Positions 52,801 to 56,856 of a stretch of DNA of 64,000 nt are shown here, one piece after another; within the stretch, counting starts at the first letter, position 1, and each line of letters starts with the position of its first letter. The notes below the pieces were generated by a model that had not been told where the DNA came from, searched no databases, and worked only from the letters and a program-made list of their open reading frames with translations. This DNA comes from Synchiropus splendidus. Its lineage: Eukaryota; Chordata; Actinopteri; Syngnathiformes; Callionymidae. A program made the position numbers and the translations under genes. Where the stretch lies: positions 9,997,501-10,061,500 of the forward strand of contig NC_071340.1 in the NCBI RefSeq assembly GCF_027744825.2, written 5' to 3'.

Positions 52801-53482
52801 TTTATGGCATCAATTCTTCCCTTTTTCAAGTTTTAATAGCTCTTTAGATATGTGGTAAAATGCAGCATCAGAGGATTCTCAATTCAAGGAAAAGCAGTAT
52901 CGATGGACTCTACCCCAAAACAACTTTAATGAACTGCCATAAATTACTAGATTCTTGTTACCATCCTTCTAATGCCAAATGTTTTTGTGAGATTCATTCC
53001 CTTTATATCCGCTCGCACTGAAATTAGGCTAAAGCTCATTAAAAGGTCCTGTTGAATAAATTACTTGAAAGAATGTTTTTGCATGCTAAGAGGAGATTAG
53101 TAGCAAGTCCTCATGAATTAAATTTGTCGCTGTATTTTCATTTAAATGTACTCCTTCAAATGAGGGTGTCTGAGACTGGCCCTGCTGTTTTTTAAAAGAG
53201 GTTTAATAAGTTCACAAGAGTGTGCAATGCATACGCTGAGTGGATTCCTGTTGTGATATTTCACGAGTGAAATACTAACAAACTTGATTTCCCTTTGTCA
53301 CTGTTACTGCTCTCATTCTTGGGTACCTGGTATCTCTTGAGCTAGTTCCATTTTTACTCATCACTCTTCATTCTTCCGCCCTTTCATCTGTTTCCCGTCA
53401 TGTAGGCTGGTGACGTTGGAGAATTGCCCAGCCATCACCCCAGAGCTGCTACGGATTTTTCAGAACATGTCTCCTTTGCTGG
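2312..53482 (+). CDS. ipo11: Importin-11 gene (21 coding exons seen, 3' part outside window)
   Basis: Importin-11 is a karyopherin-beta family nuclear import receptor. It binds cargo in the cytoplasm (UBE2E-class ubiquitin-conjugating enzymes and ribosomal protein L12 are known cargoes in mammals), crosses the pore and releases cargo on binding RanGTP. Joining the 21 exons listed separately gives 696 complete codons plus one base with no internal stop. The product follows human importin-11 closely throughout, for example AEEQLKQWETQPGFYSVLL in exon 1, RWLAVLYF in exon 2, DCPRQWPEL in exon 4 and RYKLIRRRVIWLIGQW in exon 15. Residues of about 30-100 form the importin-beta N-terminal (Ran-binding) domain. 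The rest is expected to be stacked HEAT helices. Twenty junctions are seen: nineteen GT-AG and one AT-AC. Human importin-11 has 975 residues, so roughly 280 C-terminal residues are missing beyond the window. Identity is from remembered family sequence, not a database search. Confidence 0.97.
2318..2327 (+). promoter_or_regulatory. Strong Kozak context at IPO11 start codon
   Basis: The ATG at 2324-2326 lies in the context gccATGG, with G at -3 and G at +4, the strongest vertebrate initiation context. A second in-frame ATG follows as codon 3. The exon acceptor (cttacag, ending at 2311) is only 12 nt upstream, so most of the 5' UTR must be in one or more earlier exons. Confidence 0.8.
2462..5238 (+). 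other. Intron 1
   Basis: A 2.8-kb phase-0 intron. It holds a short A-rich AAAT repeat at 3669-3692. No ORF with protein-like features and no recognisable transposon ends were noticed elsewhere in it. Confidence 0.85.
3669..3692. repeat. (AAAT)n A-rich simple repeat
   Basis: A run of A followed by four AAAT units. No flanking target duplication was recognised. Confidence 0.7.
5239..5339 (+). CDS. ipo11: IPO11 coding exon 2 (residues 47-80)
   Basis: A 101-nt exon with acceptor tttcacag and donor CA|gtaagt. It encodes NIFNNHNLDVNVRWLAVLYF followed by KNGIDRYWRRVAP. This is the second half of the importin-beta N-terminal domain, where the human protein reads RWLAVLYFKHGIDRYWRR. It ends after two bases of codon 80, which exon 3 completes to His, as in human. 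Confidence 0.97.
5340..10953 (+). other. Intron 2
   Basis: A 5.6-kb intron of AT-rich sequence. It contains a C9 homopolymer near 5871, T-runs near 6369 and 9810, and scattered short ORFs (at most 95 codons) with no recognisable protein content. No full transposon could be delimited. Confidence 0.8.
10954..11026 (+). CDS. ipo11: IPO11 coding exon 3 (residues 80-104)
   Basis: A 73-nt exon after acceptor ggtttatttacag, ending AATCAG|gtcagt. With the split codon it encodes HALSEEEKTSLRAGLITNF then NEPVNQ, matching human HALSEEEKTTLRAGLITNFNEPINQ apart from conservative changes. Phase 2 in, phase 0 out. Confidence 0.97.
11027..13313 (+). other. Intron 3
   Basis: A 2.3-kb phase-0 intron. I see no repeat with clear ends and no protein-like ORF in it. 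Confidence 0.85.
13314..13517 (+). CDS. ipo11: IPO11 coding exon 4 (residues 105-172)
   Basis: A 204-nt exon (68 codons, phase 0 at both ends) between ttgttccaacag and GAT|gtgagt. It encodes IATQIAVLIAKVARLDCPRQ, then WPELIPILLESVKG and HRALLTFYHVTKTL. This is among the most conserved stretches of importin-11 and corresponds to early HEAT repeats of the karyopherin solenoid. Confidence 0.98.
15330..16232 (+). mobile_element. hAT-type non-autonomous transposon, 903 bp
   Basis: The ends are inverted copies: CAGGGTTTCTTAACC on the left and, on the reverse strand of the right end, CAGTGATTCTTAACC. It is flanked by an 8-bp target duplication, gtctagtg (15322-15329) and gtctagta (16233-16240), with one mismatch. 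Terminal CAG and 8-bp duplications are typical of hAT elements. No transposase reading frame remains. A smaller hAT MITE is inserted inside at 15944-16148, so the original element was about 690 bp. Confidence 0.85.
15944..16148 (+). mobile_element. hAT MITE, 205 bp, nested in the 15.3-kb element
   Basis: It starts CAAGGGTGTCCAAACTGG and ends in the inverted counterpart (...GTTTGAACACGCCTG), giving terminal inverted repeats of about 45 bp that include GGGCCGCAGTGGG. It is flanked by a perfect 8-bp target duplication gtgtaaaa (15936-15943 and 16149-16156). The intact duplication suggests this insertion is younger than its host element. A truncated relative lies at 33901-34076. Confidence 0.88.
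17741..17770. repeat. (CA)n microsatellite
   Basis: An uninterrupted CA tract of about 13 units after two CGCA units. Confidence 0.95.
17771..17900. repeat. Degraded dispersed teleost repeat next to the CA tract
   Basis: Directly after the CA tract the sequence reads tttgtattgctatccc and ends near gtggggaccaggtaaa...ggtccccac. The layout (CA tract, TTTG..TTGCTAT, CCTAACC-like middle, TTTTGG-like end with GTCCCCAC) recalls a widespread fish repeat seen beside CA microsatellites. I do not recall a formal family name. Confidence 0.4.
18590..19292 (-). mobile_element. hAT-like transposon relic, reverse orientation
   Basis: The right end reads ...cggagcatcctta, whose reverse complement (TAAGGATGCTCCGATTGATC) matches the left end of the element at 34241. 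Several CCGATCA/TGATCGG motifs occur near both ends. On the minus strand around 18900-19000 it encodes RDFWNATQIAHEIIINFAE, followed by LDDQ. This is homologous to the piece in the 34-kb copy and resembles the segment of hAT transposases leading to a DxQPFS-VVE motif. The left boundary is uncertain because no matching terminal repeat was found. Confidence 0.6.
19741..19838. repeat. Compound microsatellite (GT)n(GCGT)n(GA)n
   Basis: A GT tract (19741-19773) passes into a GCGT tract (to about 19829) and a short GA tract. The alternating purine-pyrimidine run is of Z-DNA-forming type. It lies 175 bp upstream of the acceptor of exon 5. Confidence 0.95.
20014..20146 (+). CDS. ipo11: IPO11 coding exon 5 (residues 173-217)
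   Basis: A 133-nt exon after acceptor gtgttggcag, ending AAAG|gtaact. It encodes LASGIYSFACSLWSHHTECF, then a divergent loop, then LSSLERTLLSLK. The divergent loop (LQQICVRDESAA here) corresponds to a region that also differs in sequence in human. Phase 0 in, phase 1 out. The next intron is only 168 nt. Confidence 0.97.
20315..20373 (+). CDS. ipo11: IPO11 coding exon 6 (residues 217-236)
   Basis: A 59-nt exon after a T-rich acceptor (tttgtttgcag), ending ATG|gtaagt. It encodes VLRKLTVHGFLEPQQNMEVM, matching human VLRKLTVNGFVEPHKNMEVM residue for residue in layout. Phase 1 in, phase 0 out. Confidence 0.97.
20690..20890. repeat. Dispersed repeat rich in GACTAAAA/TTTAGTC
   Basis: Repeated variants of tttagtc and gactaaaa, with nearby partial duplications (ttcatcaacaagtcatcaac, then gtcaaaaaagttttagtcaa), recall a dispersed repeat seen in many fish genomes. 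Ends and class could not be set. Confidence 0.35.
21538..22098. mobile_element. Candidate piggyBac-like MITE flanked by TTAA
   Basis: The left end is TTAA|CCCTTTGGGCACC and the right end, read on the reverse strand, is TTAA|CCCTTCAGGC. A TTAA target duplication with termini beginning CCCTT is the signature of piggyBac elements. The 561-bp interior has no transposase frame. The inverted repeats are short and imperfect, so chance pairing of two TTAA sites is possible. Confidence 0.42.
22970..23509. mobile_element. hAT-like element, TAGGGATGCAAC ends
   Basis: The left end TAGGGATGCAAC and the right end (reverse strand TAGGGATGCAACGAACATTT) are inverted copies. The TAGGGATG terminus is common among fish hAT elements. 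Flanks gtatgtat and ttataaat agree at only 5 of 8 positions, so the target duplication has decayed. A 123-codon minus-strand frame inside (23120-23491) shows no recognisable domain. Confidence 0.6.
24683..24731 (+). CDS. ipo11: IPO11 coding exon 7 (residues 237-253)
   Basis: A short 49-nt exon after cttcttttcag, ending TGCT|gtaagt. It encodes GFLNAVFERLKQFLEC (human GFLHGIFERLKQFLEC) and the first base of codon 253. Phase 0 in, phase 1 out. Confidence 0.96.
24732..26411 (+). other. Intron 7
   Basis: A 1.7-kb phase-1 intron containing a deleted Tc1-type transposase copy (about 24836-25400). The remainder has no recognised element. Confidence 0.85.
24836..25400 (+). mobile_element. Tc1/mariner transposase relic with internal deletions
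   Basis: Pieces of a fish Tc1-type transposase remain in order: MGSVNSGVEL near the start, SGRPHKLTDRGQWMLR (DNA-binding half), SMATELQTSCGFQISSRTV in another frame, then LEQWRRV and a WQLPGKQYLSDCI piece further on. The order matches the remembered family (SGRPRK motif, paired HTH, then LEQWRRVLWSDES). Deletions remove part of the HTH linker and the whole SDES catalytic stretch, so this copy is inactive. Frame changes occur between the pieces. No intact terminal inverted repeats were seen. Confidence 0.85.
26412..26482 (+). CDS. ipo11: IPO11 coding exon 8 (residues 253-276)
   Basis: A 71-nt exon after ttaatttatag, ending ACT|gtgagt. With the split codon it reads CRQVSLESPCREKLEKTIIL then YTKT. 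Human has SRSIGTDNVCRDRLEKTIIL at the same spacing, so the first half is divergent and the second conserved. The following intron is 107 nt. Confidence 0.95.
26590..26782 (+). CDS. ipo11: IPO11 coding exon 9 (residues 277-341)
   Basis: A 193-nt exon after cccaaccatgcag, ending GAAG|gtgaga. It encodes LLDFLEHHPCAFIPLIQRSL, then EFAVSYVFT, EGVTFERFIVQCMNLIKMIV and KNEAYKPCKNIE. Human residues are near identical, including ERFIVQCMNLIKMIVKN. Long open frames on the opposite strand here are shadows of this exon. Confidence 0.98.
26783..27957 (+). other. Intron 9
   Basis: A 1.2-kb phase-1 intron. It carries a short imperfect ATA/ATG-rich repeat (27085-27130) and next to it a string (cccacaatggggaaat near 27152) typical of the 3' UTR of fish Rex1/L2-type LINEs. 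Nothing else was recognised. Confidence 0.75.
27085..27180 (-). mobile_element. Possible LINE 3'-end fragment with ATA/ATG simple repeat
   Basis: An (AATA/ATG)n run (27085-27130) is followed by cattcttcccacaatggggaa. That resembles the reverse complement of LINE 3' UTR tails common in fish. It is too short for a firm family call. Confidence 0.3.
27958..28110 (+). CDS. ipo11: IPO11 coding exon 10 (residues 341-392)
   Basis: A 153-nt exon after a T-rich acceptor (tttttttttcag), ending TTTG|gtatat. It encodes DSKPESLEAHKIKTAFFTHP, TLTEIGRRLVSHYFLLTEEE and LAMWEEDPESF. Human reads LTEICRRLVSHYFLLTEEEL at the same place. The donor gtatat is weaker than usual. Confidence 0.97.
28111..28684 (+). 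other. Intron 10
   Basis: A 574-nt phase-1 intron with a polypyrimidine tract and tgcag acceptor. No repeat or ORF of note. Confidence 0.85.
28685..28728 (+). CDS. ipo11: IPO11 coding exon 11 (residues 392-406)
   Basis: A 44-nt micro-like exon between gaccttgcag and CGG|gtaagg. It encodes AVEETGGDSWKYSLR, identical in core to human TVEETGGDSWKYSLR. Phase 1 in, phase 0 out. Confidence 0.97.
28729..30321 (+). other. Intron 11
   Basis: A 1.6-kb phase-0 intron. It contains a reverse-oriented LINE 3' end (28870-29255). The 29.3-30.3 kb part shows nothing recognised. Confidence 0.85.
28870..29255 (-). mobile_element. LINE (Rex1/Babar-like) 3' end, reverse strand
   Basis: On the minus strand, bases around 29150-29060 encode LPFGRRFRSIRCRTTRFRNS followed by FVPGAVRLLN. 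This is typical of the very C-terminus of reverse transcriptases of fish Rex/CR1-clade LINEs. It is followed by a short 3' UTR ending in a TCTAAG-type tail (reverse of ttagacttagacttt at 28870). The 5' part is absent, as expected for a 5'-truncated insertion. Confidence 0.72.
30322..30412 (+). CDS. ipo11: IPO11 coding exon 12 (residues 407-437)
   Basis: A 91-nt exon after tttcattgtag, ending CAAG|gtgact. It encodes PCTEVLFLDIFHNYSQTLTP then VLLEMVQNLQ (human PCTEVLFIDIFHEYNQTLTPVLLEMMQTLQ). Phase 0 in, phase 1 out. Confidence 0.97.
30413..31576 (+). other. Intron 12
   Basis: A 1.2-kb phase-1 intron with a short TG-rich run near 30458-30485. No recognised element. ORFs up to 123 codons (30998-31369) look random. 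Confidence 0.8.
31577..31624 (+). CDS. ipo11: IPO11 coding exon 13 (residues 437-453)
   Basis: A 48-nt exon after ctttctgtgcag, ending GCTG|gtgagt. With the split codons it reads GPTNVEDPVQLLMKDA. Human has GPTNVEDMNALLIKDA. Phase 1 at both ends, so skipping it would preserve the frame. Confidence 0.95.
33901..34076 (+). mobile_element. Truncated copy of the GGGCCGCAGTGG hAT MITE
   Basis: The right end (aaaacctgcaaccactgc, then cggccccttt...gtttgaaacccctag) matches the right end of the MITE at 15944-16148. The internal attggttaaactgtgcctgc matches attggtttaactttgtgtgc there. The left inverted repeat is missing, so this copy is 5'-truncated. Confidence 0.6.
34157..35163 (+). mobile_element. 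Older TIR DNA transposon, interrupted by a hAT-like element
   Basis: The left end TACTGTATTTTCCGGACTAT with AAGCCGC just inside belongs to a TIR family I recall as common in fish genomes. The right end ...gcggctaatattctggtata is its degraded inverted counterpart. GCGGCTTATA and GCGGCTAATA motifs recur near both ends. A 601-bp element (34241-34841) is inserted inside. Shorter relics of the same family occur at 49930-50038 and 50970-51080. Family name not recalled. Confidence 0.6.
34241..34841 (+). mobile_element. hAT-like element, 601 bp, nested in TIR transposon
   Basis: It starts GAGGGATGCTCTAATCGATC and ends with the inverted counterpart (...ttggagcatcccta). The target duplication is atttttac (34233-34240) against gtttttac (34842-34849), 7 of 8 matching. 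A plus-strand frame near 34590-34660 encodes TRDFRNTKHIAQEIIIHFTG and then PDDQPFSGVVEG, resembling the DxQPFS-VVE region of hAT transposases. The rest of the transposase is deleted. The copy at 18590-19292 is homologous and inverted. Confidence 0.75.
36933..37038 (+). CDS. ipo11: IPO11 coding exon 14 (residues 453-488)
   Basis: A 106-nt exon after ctttttctgcag, ending AACAG|gtaata. It encodes VYNAVGLAAYELFDNVDFDQ then WFKNQLLGELQVSHN. Human has VYNAVGLAAYELFDSVDFDQWFKNQLLPELQVIHN. Phase 1 in, phase 2 out. Confidence 0.97.
37039..40255 (+). other. Intron 14
   Basis: A 3.2-kb phase-2 intron of AT-rich sequence. No transposon ends, microsatellite of note or protein-like ORF recognised. Confidence 0.8.
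40256..40382 (+). CDS. ipo11: IPO11 coding exon 15 (residues 488-530)
   Basis: A 127-nt exon after cttgtgttttttag, ending TTGGTG|gtgagt. It encodes RYKLIRRRVIWLIGQWISVK, then FKSDLRPVLYEVILSLMQ and DPDLV. The RRRVIWLIGQWISVKFKSDLRP stretch is a hallmark of importin-11. Phase 2 in, phase 0 out. Confidence 0.98.
42601..42988 (+). mobile_element. hAT non-autonomous element, 388 bp
   Basis: The left end is CAGGGGTGGGCAATTAAA and the right end, on the reverse strand, is CAGACTTAGGCAAAGCG. Internal GGGCC and TTTGGCCC motifs near the ends are typical of hAT MITEs. The target duplication is ctgtagtc (42593-42600) against ctgtaggc (42989-42996), 7 of 8. No coding capacity. Confidence 0.75.
43233..43287. 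repeat. Near-perfect hairpin, 26-bp arms with 3-nt loop
   Basis: The arms 43233-43258 and 43262-43287 are inverted copies with a single mismatch (T/T, sixth base from the outside). The inner 20 bp pair perfectly around the loop TAT. The arm text (TGTCCTACTCCAGCCTTGAG) resembles hAT MITE termini, so this may be a foldback made of two element ends. Confidence 0.9.
43436..43545 (+). repeat. SINE/LINE-tail-like teleost repeat fragment
   Basis: The string gtgccctgggtgtccgcggc, then ctctcgtcttaagtagctgt, ggctgcagcct and gaatgaatgatt, follows the layout of the common fish repeat ending GCCTCTCGCCCAA..AGCTGGGATAGGCTCCAGCC...(GAAT)n. It is degraded. The family is inferred from remembered consensus only. 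Confidence 0.45.
44600..44800 (-). mobile_element. Possible LINE reverse-transcriptase C-terminal relic
   Basis: On the minus strand the frame 44463-44789 begins MVWTHGEERQGTCRDGG and continues with basic, Trp-rich sequence (HEEDRWVQRGWRWENV). The layout recalls the C-terminal GHVERM...R/K-rich region of LINE-encoded proteins in fish. The match is loose and no tail was found. Confidence 0.25.
45069..46109. mobile_element. hAT element, 1041 bp, TAGGGATGGGC ends
   Basis: The left end is TAGGGATGGGCCATAACTCG and the right end, reverse strand, is TAGGGATGGGCGATATGGAC. Both contain ACGATA/ATCGTGATA motifs just inside. The target duplication is gtggccag (45061-45068) against gtagccag (46110-46117), 7 of 8. 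The interior carries no transposase; a 200-codon minus-strand frame crossing its left edge is random. Confidence 0.8.
46932..46942. repeat. G11 homopolymer
   Basis: Eleven consecutive G on the + strand in otherwise mixed sequence of intron 15. Confidence 0.9.
48094..48127 (+). CDS. ipo11: IPO11 coding exon 16 (residues 531-542), 34 nt
   Basis: A very short exon after tcttcctgtgcag. It encodes VRIETATTLKL plus the first base (A) of a Thr codon. It is followed not by GT but by ATATCCTT, the minor-class donor. Human continues VRIETATTLKLTVDDFEFR, and joining to 48234 gives exactly KLTVDD. Reading on to a cryptic GT at 48148 would instead append foreign residues (NILLMVM). Confidence 0.95.
48128..48233 (+). 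other. U12-type AT-AC intron (intron 16), 106 nt
   Basis: The 5' splice site reads A|ATATCCTTCT, matching the minor-spliceosome AT-AC donor ATATCCTT. The branch-site motif TCCTTAAC lies at 48216-48223, with its last A 11 nt before the 3' end. The intron ends CCTCAC|CTGTTGATGAC. There is no AG near the needed junction, and this boundary alone restores the conserved Lys-Leu-Thr-Val-Asp-Asp in phase 1. Such introns are removed by U11/U12-U4atac/U6atac-U5 snRNPs and are often spliced more slowly than major introns. Confidence 0.93.
48234..48274 (+). CDS. ipo11: IPO11 coding exon 17 (residues 542-555), 41 nt
   Basis: With the A from exon 16 it encodes TVDDFEFRTEQFLP (human TVDDFEFRTDQFLP). It begins after the AC end of the minor-class intron and ends CCT|gtaagt, a normal GT donor. 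The following intron is 115 nt and contains two copies of CATTGTAAAACGG 17 bp apart. Confidence 0.95.
48390..48506 (+). CDS. ipo11: IPO11 coding exon 18 (residues 556-594)
   Basis: A 117-nt exon (39 codons, phase 0 both ends) after gtcgctccaacag, ending ATTCAG|gtgaga. It encodes YLESIFGLLFQLLQQVTECD, then TKMQVLHVISCVIERVHIQ. Human has YLETMFTLLFQLLQQVTECDTKMHVLHVLSCVIERVNMQ. Confidence 0.98.
48507..50424 (+). other. Intron 18
   Basis: A 1.9-kb phase-0 intron with a relic of the TACTGTATTTTCCGG transposon family near its 3' end (49930-50038). Nothing else recognised. Confidence 0.8.
49930..50038. mobile_element. Relic of the TACTGTATTTTCCGG TIR transposon
   Basis: The right end reads tatagtccaggatttatggta, the degraded reverse complement of TACTGTATTTTCCGGACTAT. 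Internal gctgcgtcttatagac, gctgcttatg and gcagctaatagtcc echo the GCGGCTTATA motifs of the 34157 copy. Confidence 0.45.
50425..50538 (+). CDS. ipo11: IPO11 coding exon 19 (residues 595-632)
   Basis: A 114-nt exon (38 codons, phase 0 both ends) after tttctctgcttcag, ending GTGCAG|gtacaa. It encodes IRPYVGCLVQYLPLLWKQSE then EHNMLRCAILTTLIQLVQ, nearly identical to human. Confidence 0.98.
50970..51080. mobile_element. Relic of the TACTGTATTTTCCGG TIR transposon
   Basis: GCGGCTAATAAACCAGTGCG followed by GCTTATATGTGTGCAAAGTG, then tggtgtatattccggtcagc, match the subterminal motifs of the family at 34157-35163. Confidence 0.5.
52308..52370 (+). mobile_element. Minute hAT MITE remnant
   Basis: ttggggtgtccaaccagtcc with aagggccac resembles the left end of the 15944 MITE. 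Only some 20 bases later, ggctcttttgtggatcaatt and tgactcccctg resemble its right end, so most of the interior is lost. Flanks gtctaatt and ctctaaac agree poorly (5 of 8). Confidence 0.35.
52652..52767 (+). CDS. ipo11: IPO11 coding exon 20 (residues 633-671)
   Basis: A 116-nt exon after gtgctcttgcag, ending CTATG|gtacga. It encodes GLGAESKNLYPFLLPVIQLS then TDVSQPPHVYLLEDGLEL and the first two bases of a Trp codon. Human has GLGADSKNLYPFLLPVIQLSTDVSQPPHVYLLEDGLELW. The donor gtacga is atypical after position +3. Confidence 0.97.
52768..53405 (+). other. Intron 20
   Basis: A 638-nt phase-2 intron ending in a long pyrimidine tract and cgtcatgtag. No repeat recognised. Confidence 0.85.
53406..53482 (+). 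CDS. ipo11: IPO11 coding exon 21 (residues 671-697, last exon in window)
   Basis: A 77-nt exon from the acceptor at 53405 to CTGG|gtgagc. It encodes WLVTLENCPAITPELLRIFQ then NMSPLL plus the first base (G) of the Glu expected from human SPLLELSSENL. The next exon should encode a CFKIINGY-like stretch. I did not find it up to 64000. Confidence 0.96.
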
Positions 53483-54143
53483 GTGAGCACACATGGGGGT
53501 TATTTTGATTGATGTGTGTATGTTTGTATGTATAATTTGATTTTCTCGTGCATGAGTTTCCCTTGTCTGTTTCATGCGACAAGAGAAGAAAGAGAACCAC
53601 AATGATTCTTTCACGCTTCATTTGACTTCGGGGCAAATTGCAGCTCACAAAGCAGTGTTTTATGTTTGTGCGTCTGCGAGGCTGCTACAGTCTATTCCAT
53701 TGTATTAGTTTTGTCGAAGAAAAAGCCATACACTCCACAGTTTTGAACGCAATTATGGTCTGCTTTGTTCACAGTACAGTAGTGCGACAAGATTGTGGTT
53801 TTTGGCTTTGCAGACAACCCAAAGCCAGAAAAATCCTGGACACAACCGCGGCTCTAGTCATCAGCAGAGACTGCTGGTAGATATAATTGAACTGGCTGGG
53901 TGATTTATCATGATCCTGGGACACTGGTACATTATGGTGTGCAAGTGTGCATGTCCGCAGGTGGCCTTGAGTGTGATGAGGAACAGTATTGATTTGGTGC
54001 TTCTACACATATCGAGAGAATGTATCCAATATGAAGAGTATTGGAACCTGAAGGGCCAACTAGAGCCTTCAAGGCTCTCGAAATGAAAGGCCTGTCATTT
54101 TCTCTTTTCTTGGAGTTACTTGCTAAAAGTTTAATGTCATAAA

Positions 54144-54578
54144 TCATTTTGAACAAAAAGGTGAAAAGCAGTGAAGTTTGAGTAATGGACAGGTTGAGGT
54201 TATTGGGGTGCCAAACAAAGCTTCATTGTGATGAAAAGAAAGTTTGGTTTCACCATAGGATGAGACCTTTCTGTTGAGTGGCAGAATTAATTGACCTTTT
54301 GTGGCTTTTAAAAAAAGTTCACTCTCAATACGAGGTGATATTCCAAAGACATAAAGTTTGCTTTGTTTTAAGTCATCGTTGAATTTACAGTGTTCATAAA
54401 CTTCCCAGTCTTTTAGTGGACTTGCTGTGAGGCCACTACTTGAAGATGAATTTTCCCCATTAAAATCATCTGACATGTCTTCCATCCCCCCAAATAGAAT
54501 GCTGCTTCTGAGCCCACTTAGGTTGGGCAGTCTTACCACATTGGCTAAAAATGTTACACTTAAACCTGAATTTGTCAT
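54144..54578 (-). other. Unrecognised 144-codon open frame, minus strand
   Basis: The frame starts at an ATG and includes an acidic, serine-rich part (MEDMSDDFNGENSSSSSG) followed by mixed sequence (KDWEVYEHCKFNDDL, YVFGISPRIESELFLK). Its composition is more protein-like than neighbouring random frames. I recognise no family, signal peptide or membrane segment. No promoter, poly-A signal or homologous splice partner was established, so it may be chance, an exon of a nested antisense gene, or a transposon fragment. Confidence 0.2.
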
Positions 54579-56383
54579 GTGCCTCGTGTATTATTCATAG
54601 TCAAACTTATTATAATTCAGTATTGCAGAGAACTTAACATATATTGGTTATGTGGCAATCCTCATGTGATCGAACGAATGGGAAAATGATTGCACAAGCT
54701 CCACTCCAATTCTGGTGGGGATCGGAACCCAGCGCAGTCAGGGTCAGCGAGGTCGGTGACTTGCTGTAAAGCTGGATATCTGGCCCCATGCCACCGTACA
54801 TAAAGCCCTGTTCATGCAATTTACATGTTTAGCTATTGGGGGAAAAAGGTGACGATTCTGAAGGCTTTGCTGCGTTTATTTTGATACGATGGTTACATGT
54901 CATTGGAACTGTGAGGATTTAAAGATGAAAAATCCATTTATACATTTATAGAAAGGTTAAACGACTATCATGCTGTGTCATGGTGTGGCAGTTTAGTGCC
55001 GTTCCTTCTTGCTAATGCTACGCGAGCTCATTGTTTCTCCTGCTAGCTGTTTCTCTGTCAACCAAACCTGCATCAGCATGATTACATGCACAGCTCACTC
55101 ATGCTTTTCTATGAGTTAATCAATTCAGTGGACGTCATCCGATTCTTCAGCACTTTCCTAGAAGTCATGGCAAAATATCTGCACAAAATAAAACATGAAT
55201 GGGACCCTTCCACTCAGAGGTAACCACATGAATTGGACACTTGATGGTGGCCGGATGTTGTTGCATCCATGGCCTAATTGTGTTTACAAGCTCACTCGTA
55301 CCTCACAACACATTATAAGATAAAATCTGATCGCTGGCCAATGGTTTGTTGCTTAGAAAACCTCAAAGCTTTGGAGGTGAGAAAGCTACTTTTCTTGGTG
55401 ATGGGAATTCAATCAGCTCAGAGCATAGTTGTTGAAGGAGACTCAGAGTGATGTACTGAGCTGATTTCGTTCAAGTGGTAACCTGTGCAGCTGCGTTGGA
55501 GTTTATAAATGAGATTGTGAAGGAGAATAGAAAAGAATGAGGAACATTAATCTAAGCTGGATGTGACTAGAGTGTGGATGAGCGCGGCAGTTGTGGAGGA
55601 ACGGCAGAATTGTCATTCGGGAGAGACGGCAACATTTAACTTAGTAGATTTTTTTTTTCAAAACAGTGTTTAATTAAATGGAATTATAGGGGAAGCAAGA
55701 ATTATTTGTACCTCGACAGACGAGGTGAAATGGGAGGTTCCATCTCCTCCTGTTCCCATAAGTCTCTGTCACTATGTAGGGCTGAGATTTTCTACAGAGC
55801 AGTCAATAATAGTGTACTGTTTATTGTAGTATCCTTGTTAAATGCACACTTTATAACGCTGTGGTCTATTAAAATGTAGAAATGAATACAGTTAAACATG
55901 AAATTATTCTACAACAAACAGGCAACATCAACACAGAAAGATGTAACGCTGAATAAATCATCTTTCCTTCGAAGTTTCTCTTTTGGCTTGTGTAACTGGT
56001 TATCATCACAGCATCCGCTGGTTCATTTATTTTGAGCGTGAGCTGTCTGGGGATGTGGTCCATTGAAAGAGGCTGGCTTGCTCTGGACTTCCAGCATGCC
56101 AGGTATGTGGCCTGGTCTTCCTGATAAAGAGGCTCGTTCCATCACCACTAAACTGGAGCAGCAAATTCCCTAATTAGAATGTCAAGAACCTTGACTTGGG
56201 TAGATTGTTCGACCAGCAGTGCAGTCGGCAATCACTGACTCTGTTCTCTCAAGGACACATATCTACGTGTATGCTGTGTGAGTAACAGAATTAATCTTAT
56301 GATGAAGACTAACTCTGTCTTTTCTTTATTTTTGGAGTCGATGCCAAGCAGTGTTGTGAAGGGAGTCGCCATTATTATTACAT

Positions 56384-56856
56384 TTGCCAATGTCTCTTTC
56401 GGTTGAAACTTGCTCACATTCACACTTCCTGGAACTAGTACGGATTATTGCATTTTTCCACAACATCAATGCTGGAGTAGGCTCAGATCTTTTGAGGTCT
56501 GTAGTGATATGCTGTACATTTTCTATCAGTCTGTTGTGGCCAGTGCTGTGTTCTTCCGTGATTGTCTGGGGTGGTGGCAGTAGGACCACAGGTGACGGGA
56601 ATCGTCTGGACAGACTGATCAGAAAGTGTGCGTCTGTGTTGGGGAGGAAGGTGGACTCTGTGGAAGCTGTTTTAGAGAGGAGGATCTATCTATCTATCCA
56701 TCCATTTACAGTATCTGTCTAGAGTATCTGTCTTTCCGTTTAAGGAAACACTTCCGTTTAGTGTGTACTAGGATTTCTCTGCCTGTGGACCGGGCCGAAT
56801 GCCTTGTAGCGAAACTCTGCAATCTGAATTACATGTCCCATTTCCACCCTTACTAA
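56384..56856 (+). mobile_element. LINE reverse-transcriptase C-terminal fragment
   Basis: The plus strand encodes SSVIVWGGGSRTTGDGNRLD, RLIRKCASVLGRKVDSVEAV and LERRI, the signature end of reverse transcriptases of CR1/Rex1-type LINEs (xVWGG..., RLxKLxRKxxSVLG, DSVExVxERR). After a TCTA/TCCA repeat and a frame change, a further piece reads RLRKHFRLVCTRISLPVDRA. The fragment is 5'-truncated and frame-broken, hence inactive. Confidence 0.7.
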
